Below, in pieces: positions 39,828 through 47,871 of a stretch of 64,000 bases of DNA. Location of the stretch: contig JOGW01000004.1 of assembly GCA_000721375.1 (NCBI GenBank), forward strand, positions 62,001 to 126,000, in the 5' to 3' direction. This stretch comes from Streptomyces sp. NRRL B-3428. GTDB lineage: Bacteria > Actinomycetota > Actinomycetes > Streptomycetales > Streptomycetaceae. Positions within the stretch are counted from its first letter, which is position 1; each line of letters opens with the position of its first letter. Made by a program: the position numbers and the translations under genes. Under the pieces are notes generated by a model. The model ran no database searches. It was not told the DNA's origin and saw only the letters and a list, made by a program, of their open reading frames with translations.

Positions 39828-41012
39828 TCAGCCGCCTGTCACCAGGTCGTAGGCATAGCCGGGCGTGAACGTGCCCGGCTGTCCCTTGCAGCCGTCCGAC
39901 TCCCCCGGCAGCTTGATCCACAGGAACGCGTCGATACGCGACCGGCCGGTCGTCAGCGTCGGGGGACGGCCGAGCTTGCGGCCGGCGGGGTCGCACCACT
40001 CGCCGGCCGGCGGCGGCCCGTTGCCGTTGCGGCTGGTGTCGATCACCGCGCCGAGACCGGACGGGCCGCCCATCGCGCTCAGGACGGACTGCGCGTAGGC
40101 GACCTCGTCGTCCGTGCGGTGGAAGTTCGAGACGTTGGTGAAGATGCCGTCCGACGAGGCCGCCGACGCGGCGCCCGCCTGACGCAGCGCCGAGGCCTGC
40201 TTGGTGGCGGAGTGCCAGCCCGAGTGGCCGGCGTCGAAGTAGACCCGTGCGCGCGGATTGGCGGCCTTGAGGGTACGGCCCGCACGGGCGAGCGAGGCGT
40301 AGCGCGCGCCGCGCTGTCCGCCGTCGAGGCAGTCGATCTGGGCCAGCGAGTCGGGCTCGAGTATCACGATCACCTCGGACGAACCGAGACCGGCCGCGAA
40401 CTTCTCGATCCACGCGTCGTACGCCCCGAGGTCGGGCGCCCCTCCTTGCGAGTGGCCGCCACAGTCCCGGTCCGGGATCGCGTACGCCACGACCGTGGGC
40501 ACCTGGCCGCGGGCGGCCCCGCCCGAGGTCACGTCGCGTACGCGCGAGGTGATGGTGTCGGGGCTGTAGTCGGCGAACCAGACGGCGGCCGGGCGGTCGG
40601 CTATCTGCGTCTCGATCTGCGCCCTGCGGGGGTCGTCCCGGTTCTCGCGCACCCAGTCGAGCACCTGCGACTGTCCGTACAGGTAGAGCCCGTTGGACGA
40701 GGACTTGGACTGCGACTTCCGCGGCGCCTTCGAGCTCGGCTTCTTCGAGGCCGACTTGGACGGCTTCGGGGACGTGGAGGCACTCGCGGACGGCGAAGCT
40801 GTGGGCACGGCGGGCAGTGGCTCCATGGTCGTCGCCTGCGTCTCCTTGGGGCCGGCCTCGTCCGCCGCTCCCCCGTCGTCGGTTGCGGCGAGCAGTCCTG
40901 TGACGGTCCCGATGACCACGACGGCCGAGGCCGCGGCGGCCATCCCGTGGCGAACCCGCGCCCGTCTGCGCTCTGCCCGCTCGGCCCTGCGCTGCGCGCG
41001 TACGCCCTGCAC
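39828..41012 (-). CDS. Glycoside hydrolase family 6 (endoglucanase/cellobiohydrolase-type)
   Basis: 394 residues. Type II membrane or secreted protein: basic N-terminus, one hydrophobic helix (about 24-44), a Ser/Pro/Lys-rich linker (about 70-105), then a GH6 catalytic domain. GH6 landmarks: VVAYAIPDRDCGGHSQGG, ILEPDSLAQIDCL (catalytic Asp), DAGHSGWHSA, GAVIDTSRNGNGPPP, and WIKLPGESDG. It hydrolyses beta-1,4-glucan with inversion. No cellulose-binding module is seen. Start is GTG 41012 with GAAGAGCG upstream. Stands alone, divergent from the DUF5995 gene. May act on the producer's own tip glucan or on plant cellulose. Confidence 0.92.
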   Translation of the reverse strand: MQGVRAQRRAERAERRRARVRHGMAAAASAVVVIGTVTGLLAATDDGGAADEAGPKETQATTMEPLPAVPTASPSASASTSPKPSKSASKKPSSKAPRKSQSKSSSNGLYLYGQSQVLDWVRENRDDPRRAQIETQIADRPAAVWFADYSPDTITSRVRDVTSGGAARGQVPTVVAYAIPDRDCGGHSQGGAPDLGAYDAWIEKFAAGLGSSEVIVILEPDSLAQIDCLDGGQRGARYASLARAGRTLKAANPRARVYFDAGHSGWHSATKQASALRQAGAASAASSDGIFTNVSNFHRTDDEVAYAQSVLSAMGGPSGLGAVIDTSRNGNGPPPAGEWCDPAGRKLGRPPTLTTGRSRIDAFLWIKLPGESDGCKGQPGTFTPGYAYDLVTGG

Positions 41013-41137
41013 GTCGCTCTTCCCCCCTACGTTCCCCGTACCTGTTCGCGGCCCCCGCGTGCGCCCCGTTCCCTCGTTCCGGCGAAGCTCACGGCCCGGC
41101 GGGCCCTCCCGCAGCCTACGGCTGGGACGCTGCGTGC

Positions 41138-41830
41138 ATGGCGCAGTCCGGTCAGTTCACAGGAGCCCCCACCCAAGTCACCGCCGTCGCGGCGCGGATG
41201 CGCGAACTCGACGCGCGGTGGCCGCAGACGGACGGTGTGGCGGTCTTCAACCGGGTCTATCTGAGAGTCACCGAGGAGATCGCCGACCGCTTGGCGGCCG
41301 ATGAGTTCCCCGACGTCATGGCCGCACAGACGCTCGACGTCCGGTTCGCCGAACGGTACTTGGACGTGGTCGAGCGCGCGACGGAGGGCGGGCGTCCGCC
41401 GGCCTGCTGGCGGCCGCTGTTCCAGTACCGCGGTCATCGTGACGTACGCCCCCTGCAGTTCGCGCTCTCGGGCATCAATGCGCACATCGGCCACGATCTT
41501 GCGCTGGCCGTCGTGGACACCTGTCGTAGCCTCGACTGCGAACCTCGCATGATCGAGGATGAGTTCGACCAGGTCGGCGAGGTCCTCGTGGCGCTGGAGG
41601 AGCGCATTCGCGAAGAGCTGATGCCCGGCCCCGACCTGCTGCAGGTGGCCGATCCGCTCACCCATCTGTTGGGCTCGTGGAGCCTGGAGCGCGCCCGGGA
41701 CGCGGCGTGGTCGGCGGCACGCGTGCTGTGGGGCCTGCGTGAACTGCCCGACCTCGCCGAGGAGTTCACCCAGCGGATGGACACGGGGGTCGGGCTCGTG
41801 GGGCGCTGTCTGCTGACTCCCTGGCGCTGA
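41138..41830 (+). CDS. DUF5995 family protein
   Basis: 230 residues, soluble, helical. The core PLQFALSGINAHIGHDLALAVVDTCRSL with two histidines is the family hallmark, and may bind metal or a cofactor. Function unknown. ATG 41138 lacks a strong ribosome-binding site; the leader is short. It is followed about 115 bp later by an LLM oxidoreductase gene with its own promoter repeats. Confidence 0.85.
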   Translation: MAQSGQFTGAPTQVTAVAARMRELDARWPQTDGVAVFNRVYLRVTEEIADRLAADEFPDVMAAQTLDVRFAERYLDVVERATEGGRPPACWRPLFQYRGHRDVRPLQFALSGINAHIGHDLALAVVDTCRSLDCEPRMIEDEFDQVGEVLVALEERIREELMPGPDLLQVADPLTHLLGSWSLERARDAAWSAARVLWGLRELPDLAEEFTQRMDTGVGLVGRCLLTPWR

Positions 41831-41889
41831 CGCCGAGCGGCGAAACGCTGACGCCGAGCAGACAGCGCGCTGAAATACCCTCCCGGGCG

Positions 41890-41927
41890 ATCGCGTTGCG
41901 CAAAGCATCGCGTTGCGTACAGCAACG
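41890..41927. promoter_or_regulatory. Tandem 17-bp repeat with TTGCG cores upstream of the LLM gene
   Basis: ATCGCGTTGCGCAAAGC (41890-41906) is followed directly by ATCGCGTTGCGTACAGC (41907-41923), two mismatches apart. The second copy forms an inverted repeat CGTTGC-gtaca-GCAACG (41911-41927). The first includes the palindrome TTGCGCAA. It ends 18 bp before the LLM start, and related TTGCG motifs occur at 45519-45547 and 47683-47694. Confidence 0.6.
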
Positions 41928-41945
41928 CCACCCAGGAGGTCATCG

Positions 41946-42875
41946 ATGACGATCCGGCTCGGTATCACACTCCCCCAGATGAAACAGTTCGACATCGGCA
42001 GCGACATCCCCGCGATCGCCAGGGCGGCCGAAGACATCGGATACGAGAGCGTCTGGGTCTTCGAGCGGGTGCTCTTCCCCACCCCCACCAGGCAGGGCCT
42101 GTACGGGATCGAGGGCCTGCCCTGGCCGGACGAGTACCGTTCCATCGCGGAGCCGCTGGTCTCCCTGACCCTCGCGGCCGCCGCGACCGACCGCATCCAG
42201 CTCGGCACGAGCGTGCTCGTGGCGCCGCTGCACGTCCCCTTCGAACTCGCCCGCGCGCTCGCCACGCTCGACCGCGCGAGCGGCGGCCGGGTGGTCGCCG
42301 GCCTCGGCACCGGCTGGTCGACCGACGAGTACGCGGCCCAGTCGGTGGCTCCGTTCGGCCGGCGCGGCGAGATCCTCGACGAGGTGCTCGATGTGTGCGC
42401 CGCCGTCTGGGGGCCGGACCCCGTCTCGTACGAAGGCACGTTGACCACCGTCCACCCGTCCGAGGTCGGCCCGAAGCCGGTCCGCCCCATCCCGGTCTAT
42501 CTGCCGGCCATGAGCCCGCGCGCGAAGCGCCGTCTGGTGGAGCGCGCGGACGGCTGGATGCCGCTGGCGATGGGCGTGGACGCGCTGGCCGCGGACTGGC
42601 GGGCCTTGCAGGACCTCGCCGCCGAGCAGAGCCGCGAGCGCCCGATCGAGCGTGCCGTCCGAGTCAACTCCCGCCTCCAGGACAGGCCTTACGAGGGCGT
42701 GGACCGCCAGCCGTTCCAGGGCAGCGTCGACCAGCTCGTGGAGGATCTGGCCGCCCATGCGGACGCGGTCCCGGGCGAGTACTTCTTCGATCTGCAGGCC
42801 AGTTCGCGCGACGGCGCGGAGCTCAAGGACCAGGCCGCGGCCCTGTACGAGGCGGTACGCGCCGCCGGGATCTAG
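41946..42875 (+). CDS. LLM class F420-dependent oxidoreductase
   Basis: 309 residues. Luciferase-like TIM barrel: start TIRLGITLPQMKQFDIGSD, GYESVWVFERVLFPTPT, RIQLGTSVLVAPLHVPFELARALATLDRASGGRVVAGLGTGWSTDEYAAQSV and EILDEVLDVCAAVW, the conserved cofactor-side blocks of F420-dependent Streptomyces enzymes. Substrate unknown. ATG 41946 has CAGGAGG eight bases upstream. Convergent with davB (19 bp apart). The TTGCG-containing repeats in front raise the possibility that it shares control with the lysine genes. Confidence 0.92.
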   Translation: MTIRLGITLPQMKQFDIGSDIPAIARAAEDIGYESVWVFERVLFPTPTRQGLYGIEGLPWPDEYRSIAEPLVSLTLAAAATDRIQLGTSVLVAPLHVPFELARALATLDRASGGRVVAGLGTGWSTDEYAAQSVAPFGRRGEILDEVLDVCAAVWGPDPVSYEGTLTTVHPSEVGPKPVRPIPVYLPAMSPRAKRRLVERADGWMPLAMGVDALAADWRALQDLAAEQSRERPIERAVRVNSRLQDRPYEGVDRQPFQGSVDQLVEDLAAHADAVPGEYFFDLQASSRDGAELKDQAAALYEAVRAAGI

Positions 42876-42894
42876 CCGCTCGTCAGGAACCCGG

Positions 42895-44592
42895 TCAGTC
42901 CTCGGGCAGCTCCACCGGCGCGATCTCGTCGAAGAGATCGCCCGGCCCGGGGTTGGCCGGGTCCGTGGCGCCGCCGAACTGGTGCATGACGCCCCACACG
43001 GCGTTCAGCGCGGTCTGCACGGCGCCCTCGGCCCAGCCCGCGGTCCACGAGATGTCGTCGCCGGCGAGGAAGAGCCCGCGCTTGTCGTCCGGCAGCGCGT
43101 CCTGCATGAAGTGCGTGAACAGGCGCCGCTGGTAGCGGTAGTGGCCCGGCAGGTTGGCCTTGAACGCACCCATGAAGTAGGGCTCGTTCTCCCAGGAGAC
43201 CGTGACCGGGTTGCCGATGATGTGGCCGCGGATGTCGACGTTCGGGTAGATCTCGCCCAGCGACTTCAGCATGACCTCCATCCGCTCGTTCGCGGACAGC
43301 GGCAGCCACTTCAGGCTGTCGTCGCACCAGGTGTACGAGAGGCAGATGACGGCGGGCTTGTCGGGGCCGTTGTCGAGCAGGTAAGTCCCGCGCGTCATAC
43401 GGTCGGTGAGGGTCATCGACATGACGTCGCGCCCCGTGATCTCGTCCTTGTCCAGCCAGAACGGCCGGTCGACGGGCACGAACAGCTTCGAGGACTCCAT
43501 GTAGTGCGTGCGCTCGATCGCGGTCCAGTGGTCGATCGGGAAGAGCGAGTCGTCGCAGGCGATCTTCGAGAGCAGCATCCAGGACTGCGCGGTGAAGATC
43601 GCCGCGCGGTACGTACGGATGTCTCCGCTCGCGTCCGTGACGGTGACACGGTTGCCGGCGGTGCGGTGCAGGCGGGTCACGGCCGGGCGGGGCTCGCCGC
43701 CCTCGTGCAGGGAGCTCAGCGAGGTCCCGTACGCCCAGTGGAGGATCTTCTCCGGGGTGCGCTCCCAGAGCCTCAGCGGCAGCTGCTGGCTGCCGCCGAC
43801 GATGCCGCGGTGGTGGTCGTCGGCCTCGGTGTAGACGACGCGCAGGATCTCCAGGATGGAGTTGGGGAAGTCGGTGTCCCAGCCGCCGGTGCCGAAGCCG
43901 ACCTGGCCGAATATCTCGCGGTGGCGGAAGGACTTGAAGGACTCGGAGTCGCAGAGGAAGCCGTAGAAGGTCTGGTTGTCGAGCTTCTCGACGAGCTGCG
44001 CCCAGATCCTGCGGATCGTCGGGATGTCGCGCTCGCGCAGCGCCCGGTTCATCGCGGAGAAGTCGGCGCCCTCTTCGAGACAGGCGTTCCAGGCGTTCAT
44101 GACGTCCCGGTAGACCTGCGGCAGATCGTCCACCGAGGTCGCGTAGTGCGACTCGCCCTTGAGGTCGACGACGGTCGAAGGGGTGGACTCCGCAAGGGGG
44201 TTGGGGAACGGCTTGGTCTCCAGGCCCACCAGGTCGATGTAGTGCTGCAGCGCTGTCGAGGAGGGCGGGAAGCGCATCGCGCCCATCTCGGCGGTCAGTT
44301 CGGGGTCACAGCCCTCGAATCCGACGGTACGAAGCCGGCCGCCGATCTGGTCGGCCTCGTAGACGACGGGCTTGAGGCCCATCTTCATCAGTTCGTACGC
44401 GGCGATGAGGCCGGACAGACCGCCGCCGATGACCGCGACCTCCTGGCCGTGCTCGGTCGCGGGTATCTGGCCGAGGCCCGCCGGGTGCGCGAGGAAGTCG
44501 TCGTACGCGTAGGGGAAGTCCGGCCCGAACATCGTGATCGGGGGCTGCGTCGCCGAGGTGTGCTGGACGGCGGTGGGCACCGTGGACGTCAT
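42895..44592 (-). CDS. davB: L-lysine 2-monooxygenase DavB-like flavin amine oxidase
   Basis: 565 residues, the DavB length. FAD-binding VAVIGGGLSGLIAAYELMKMGLKPVVYEA (GxGxxG at 56-61). The N-terminus (PPITMFGPDFPYAYDDFLAHPAGLGQIP), the block EIFGQVGFGTGGWDTDFPNSILEI, ESSKLFVPVDRPFWLDKD, SMTLTDRMTRGTYLLDNG, and C-terminal GDDISWTAGWAEGAVQTALNAVWGVMHQFGG match Pseudomonas DavB as I recall it. DavB oxidatively decarboxylates L-lysine to 5-aminovaleramide. It follows davA by 49 bp, whose product hydrolyses that amide. Tryptophan monooxygenase is a related alternative but fits the partner less well. Confidence 0.88.
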   Translation of the reverse strand: MTSTVPTAVQHTSATQPPITMFGPDFPYAYDDFLAHPAGLGQIPATEHGQEVAVIGGGLSGLIAAYELMKMGLKPVVYEADQIGGRLRTVGFEGCDPELTAEMGAMRFPPSSTALQHYIDLVGLETKPFPNPLAESTPSTVVDLKGESHYATSVDDLPQVYRDVMNAWNACLEEGADFSAMNRALRERDIPTIRRIWAQLVEKLDNQTFYGFLCDSESFKSFRHREIFGQVGFGTGGWDTDFPNSILEILRVVYTEADDHHRGIVGGSQQLPLRLWERTPEKILHWAYGTSLSSLHEGGEPRPAVTRLHRTAGNRVTVTDASGDIRTYRAAIFTAQSWMLLSKIACDDSLFPIDHWTAIERTHYMESSKLFVPVDRPFWLDKDEITGRDVMSMTLTDRMTRGTYLLDNGPDKPAVICLSYTWCDDSLKWLPLSANERMEVMLKSLGEIYPNVDIRGHIIGNPVTVSWENEPYFMGAFKANLPGHYRYQRRLFTHFMQDALPDDKRGLFLAGDDISWTAGWAEGAVQTALNAVWGVMHQFGGATDPANPGPGDLFDEIAPVELPED

Positions 44593-44641
44593 GGGGTACG
44601 GACTCCTTGCGGGAAAGGGCGCTTGAGGGGCGGAGACAGGG

Positions 44642-45439
44642 TCAGATCAGGGAGCCGTAGAGGCCGGGGCGCCGGTCGCGCAGATACGGGTTCTCGGCGC
44701 GCGAGGCGGCCAGGAACTCCGGATCGACGTCCGCGAAGAGCAGCTCGGCGCCGCGCCCGCCCCGCGTACGGGCGATGCCGTCGGGACCGACCAGTGTGGA
44801 CAGGCCGACGAACTCGAACTCGCCTTCCGCGCCGGCCCGGTTGACGTACGCCACGTACATCTGGTTCTCGAAGGCGCGCACCGGCACGAGGGATTCGGCG
44901 ACGAACTGGAAGGGGTGCATCTGCGCGGTCGGCACCAGGAGAAGGTCGGTGCCGGCGAGGGCGTGCGCCCGTACGTTCTCGGGGAACTCCACGTCGTAAC
45001 AGATCATGATCCCGACCCGCAGCCCGCCGAGCTCGGCCTGGACCACGGTCTGGTCGCCGGGCGCGAAGTGCTCCTGCTCGAAGCCGCCGAAGAGATGGGT
45101 CTTGCGGTAGTTCGCGAGCTCGGCGCCGTCGGGGCCGACGAGGCGGGCGGAGTTGTGGACCTGCTCGCCCTCGCGCTCCGGGTAGCCGTACACGATCGCG
45201 AGACCGTGGCGGGCGGCGGTGACGGCGACGGCCTGTGCGGAGGGTCCGTCGGCGGGCTCGGCGAGGCGCGCGATGTCGTCGCCGATCGCGTACCCCGTCA
45301 GATACATCTCGGGGCAGATGAGCAGCCCCGCACCGACGGCGGCGGCGCGCTCGGCCGTCTCGTCGAGAAGCGCCAGATTGGCCTGCACATCGCCGGGCGT
45401 CCCGGAGTTCTGGAGCAGGGCGGTGCGCAACGGCGGCAT
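44642..45439 (-). CDS. davA: 5-aminopentanamidase DavA-like (nitrilase superfamily)
   Basis: 265 residues. Carbon-nitrogen hydrolase triad visible: Glu44 in ICPEMYLTGYAIG, Lys113 in NYRKTHLFGG, Cys147 in GIMICYDVEFPENVRAHAL. The segments LAEPADGPSAQ, IVYGYPER and LLVPTAQMHPF match Pseudomonas DavA, which converts 5-aminovaleramide to 5-aminovalerate. First gene of the davAB transcript. ATG 45439 is chosen from CGAGG seven bases upstream. A promoter with 18-bp spacing lies at 45479-45508. Confidence 0.88.
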   Translation of the reverse strand: MPPLRTALLQNSGTPGDVQANLALLDETAERAAAVGAGLLICPEMYLTGYAIGDDIARLAEPADGPSAQAVAVTAARHGLAIVYGYPEREGEQVHNSARLVGPDGAELANYRKTHLFGGFEQEHFAPGDQTVVQAELGGLRVGIMICYDVEFPENVRAHALAGTDLLLVPTAQMHPFQFVAESLVPVRAFENQMYVAYVNRAGAEGEFEFVGLSTLVGPDGIARTRGGRGAELLFADVDPEFLAASRAENPYLRDRRPGLYGSLI

Positions 45440-45478
45440 GGGCGGACCTCGGGCGTACGGGGGTGAGGGGACTCCCTG

Positions 45479-45508
45479 ACGGTACGTTCGCGCACGGGTG
45501 TGCGACAA
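45479..45508 (-). promoter_or_regulatory. davAB promoter with an upstream TTGCGC site
   Basis: Minus strand: -35 TTGTCG (45508-45503), 18-base spacer, -10 TACCGT (45484-45479); predicted start near 45472. Just upstream of the -35, plus-strand ATTGCGCATTGG (45519-45530) and TTGCGCGA (45541-45548) are candidate regulator sites, placed as for an activator. Confidence 0.5.
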
Positions 45509-45672
45509 GGTGCGTCCATTGCGCATTGGTGCGCTGTTTGTTGCGCGAGATCGGCCTTGAGCGGCGATCTGTTGCGCCGCCACCCCACTCAGCTGCGGGC
45601 AGTCGTGCCGCAGGGCGGCACGGGTGGGCGCAGCGGCACCCACGCGCGCAGCGCCCTCGACGACCCGCACCC

Positions 45673-46125
45673 CTACTGCGGCGCCCCCGACGAGTACCTA
45701 CGCAGCAAAGGCGAAAGCACCAGTACCGACTTCGTCCGCTCCACGAACGCCTCCCCCGCGATCTTCTCCAGCACCTGCTCGAAGTGCCGCATGTCCGACG
45801 CGAAGATCTGCACCACCGCATCGGCCTCCCCCGTGACCGTCGAAGCCGACGCGATCTCCGGATACCGCTCCAGCCCCGCGCGGATCGCATCCGGAGACGT
45901 CTGGCTCCGGCAGTAGATCTCCACGAAACCCTCGGTCCGCCACCCCAGCTCCGCCGGATCCACCCGCACCGTGAACCCGGTGATCGCCCCGCTCGCCCGC
46001 AACCGATCCACCCGCCGCTTCACCGCGGGCGCGGAAAGCCCGACCAGCTGGCCGATGTCGGCGAAGGAACGCCGGGCGTCCTCCGCCAGGGCATGGACGA
46101 TGCGGGCATCGAGCTCGTTCAGCAC
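45673..46125 (-). CDS. Lrp/AsnC family regulator, probable lysine-gene regulator
   Basis: 150 residues. Helix-turn-helix LDARIVHALAEDARRSFADIGQLVGLSAPAVKRRVDRLRASGAI (about 5-48), followed by a RAM domain (TEGFVEIYCRSQTSPDAI, STVTGEADAVVQIFASDM). GTG start at 46125; the ribosome-binding site is weak, so expression probably depends on coupling to the permease gene, whose stop is 10 bp upstream. Placed between a permease and davAB, it most likely senses lysine or another basic amino acid and controls both; TTGCG motifs in their promoters are its candidate sites. Confidence 0.92.
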   Translation of the reverse strand: MLNELDARIVHALAEDARRSFADIGQLVGLSAPAVKRRVDRLRASGAITGFTVRVDPAELGWRTEGFVEIYCRSQTSPDAIRAGLERYPEIASASTVTGEADAVVQIFASDMRHFEQVLEKIAGEAFVERTKSVLVLSPLLRRYSSGAPQ

Positions 46126-46135
46126 GGCGTGCGGG

Positions 46136-47605
46136 TCACTTCTCCTCGGTCGCGGGGGTGCCGGCCGCCTCGACGGCCAGACGCGAACGGCTGCGGCCGT
46201 AGGCGAAGTAGATCACCAGACCGACGGCCATCCACAGGCCGAACACCGTCCAGGTGACGGCCCGCAGGGACACCATCATCCATCCGCACAGCAGGAACCC
46301 GATCACCGGGAAGACCGGCGCGAACGGCACCCGGAAGGTGCGGCGCAGATTCGGCCGCGTGTAGCGCAGCACGATCACGGAGACGTTGACCAGCGCGAAG
46401 GCGAAGAGCGTGCCGATGCTGGTGGCGTCGGCAAGTTCACCGAGCGGCACGACCGCGGCGAGCACACCGCAGAACAGCGAGACCCAGATCGTGTTGATCC
46501 GCGGCACGCCCGTACGCGCGTGGATCTTCGCGAAGGACTTGGGGACCAGGCCGTCGCGGGACATCGCGAAGAGGATGCGGGTCTGGCCGTAAAGGACCGC
46601 GAGCACCACTGACGCGATGGAGATGACAGCTCCGGCCGCGAGGACCGTGCCCCAGAAGGTCTGCCCGGTGACCTCGTTCATGATCGCGGCGAGCGTGGCC
46701 TCGGTGGAGGTGAAACCCGTCCAGGGCCGGGCGCCGATGGCCACGAACGCGACCAGGACGTACAGGGCGGTGACGATGCCGAGCGAGAGCAGGATCGCGC
46801 GGGGCAGGTCGCGCTGCGGGTTCTTGGCCTCTTCACCGGCCGTGGAGGCGGCGTCGAAGCCGATGTAGGAGAAGAAGAGGGTGGCGGCCGCGGCGCTGAC
46901 CCCGCTCATGCCGAGCGGCATGAAGTCCGAGTAGTTGCCCGACCGGAAGCCGGTCAGGCCGACGGCGCAGAAGAGCAGCAGCGCGGCGATCTTCACCATG
47001 ACCATGATCGAGTTGACCCGCGCGGACTCCTTGGAGCCGCCGAGCAGGACCACGCCCGCGAGCAGCACGAGGATCAGCGAGGGCAGGTTGATATAGCCGC
47101 CGCTGCCGGGCGGCGCCGCGAAGGTGTCCGGGATGGTGAACCCGAAGGTGCCGTTGAGGAACTCGTTGAGGTACTCGCCCCAGCCGACGGCCACCGCCGC
47201 GATCGAGACGCCGTACTCGAGGATGAGACACCAGCCGCAGACCCAGGCGATGACTTCGCCGAGCGTTGCGTACGCATACGAGTAGGAGGAGCCGGCGACC
47301 GGGATGGTGCCCGCGAGCTCCGCGTACGACAGGGCCGAGAAGAGCGCCGTCAGACCGGCGATCACGAACGAGAGGGTGACGGCCGGACCGGCCTTGGGCA
47401 CGGCCTCGCCGAGGACGACGAAGATGCCGGTGCCGAGCGTGGCGCCGATGCTGATCGTCGTCAGCTGCCACATCGTCATGGTGCGGCGCAGGCCACCGCC
47501 GTCGACACCGTGGCCTCCTTCGGCGACCAGCCGCTCGACCGGCTTGCGGCGCATCAGGGAGCCGATCAGGGACTGGCCGGTGGCAGGGGGCGGCGCGACG
47601 GACAC
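46136..47605 (-). CDS. APC superfamily amino acid permease (cationic amino acid type)
   Basis: 489 residues with about 12-14 helices. Typical APC start: MTMWQLTTISIGATLGTGIFVVLGEAVPKAGPAVTLSFVIAG; ALSYAELAGTIPVAGSSYSYAYATLGEVIAWVCGW; FFSYIGFDAASTAGEEAKNPQRDLPRAI is the CAT-family signature. Such carriers import lysine/arginine or branched-chain amino acids. With davAB and an Lrp gene adjacent, lysine is the favoured substrate (inference). GTG 47605 follows GAGGAG. A -10 (TATGGT) lies at 47660-47665 with a palindrome at -36. Confidence 0.93.
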   Translation of the reverse strand: MSVAPPPATGQSLIGSLMRRKPVERLVAEGGHGVDGGGLRRTMTMWQLTTISIGATLGTGIFVVLGEAVPKAGPAVTLSFVIAGLTALFSALSYAELAGTIPVAGSSYSYAYATLGEVIAWVCGWCLILEYGVSIAAVAVGWGEYLNEFLNGTFGFTIPDTFAAPPGSGGYINLPSLILVLLAGVVLLGGSKESARVNSIMVMVKIAALLLFCAVGLTGFRSGNYSDFMPLGMSGVSAAAATLFFSYIGFDAASTAGEEAKNPQRDLPRAILLSLGIVTALYVLVAFVAIGARPWTGFTSTEATLAAIMNEVTGQTFWGTVLAAGAVISIASVVLAVLYGQTRILFAMSRDGLVPKSFAKIHARTGVPRINTIWVSLFCGVLAAVVPLGELADATSIGTLFAFALVNVSVIVLRYTRPNLRRTFRVPFAPVFPVIGFLLCGWMMVSLRAVTWTVFGLWMAVGLVIYFAYGRSRSRLAVEAAGTPATEEK

Positions 47606-47659
47606 CTGGGGACTCCTCGGTGAGCTGTAGGGGGATCCGGATCACTCGCGGACCGCAAA

Positions 47660-47694
47660 ACCATACGGGGCACTGCATTCACTTGCGTAACGCA
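47660..47694 (-). promoter_or_regulatory. Permease promoter with palindrome TGCGT-A-ACGCA
   Basis: TATGGT (-10, minus strand, 47665-47660) and, centred about 36 bases upstream of the expected start, the palindrome at 47684-47694 within TTGCGTAACGCAG. No -35 consensus; the palindrome occupies that place, so control by a DNA-binding protein is likely. Confidence 0.5.
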
Positions 47695-47791
47695 GCGAAT
47701 CGTGAACCGGACGGCAGCGTTCCTGCGTTTCCGTCCGGAATACGGCAGTTCGTTGCGCGCCGCCACTCGACAGCCCGTGCCGCAGTGAGCA

Positions 47792-47860
47792 TTGACACAT
47801 CCGCCGGGCTCGCTCATCCTCCTCGCCGCCTGAGCGAGGCATCTTTCGGTATTTCGAAAT
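47792..47860. promoter_or_regulatory. TTGACA box, 8-bp hairpin and palindrome before the LLM operon
   Basis: A consensus TTGACA (47792-47797) has no good -10 at 17-19 bases. Instead CTCGCTCA (47809-47816) and TGAGCGAG (47831-47838) form a stem-loop, followed by ATTTCGAAAT, a perfect 10-bp palindrome at 47851-47860, 12 bases before the ATG at 47872. These may be terminator/operator parts of the leader. Confidence 0.4.
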
Positions 47861-47871
47861 GGGGAGCCCGG

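Noticed and set aside
42895..44592. Tryptophan 2-monooxygenase (IAA pathway) for the flavin amine oxidase
   Set aside because: The paired hydrolase is a nitrilase-superfamily DavA-like protein rather than an IaaH amidase, and permease and Lrp neighbours suit lysine better.
42652..44844. 730-codon open frame antisense to davB
   Set aside because: davB on the other strand has full family motifs; this frame is Arg/Gly/Val-rich noise.
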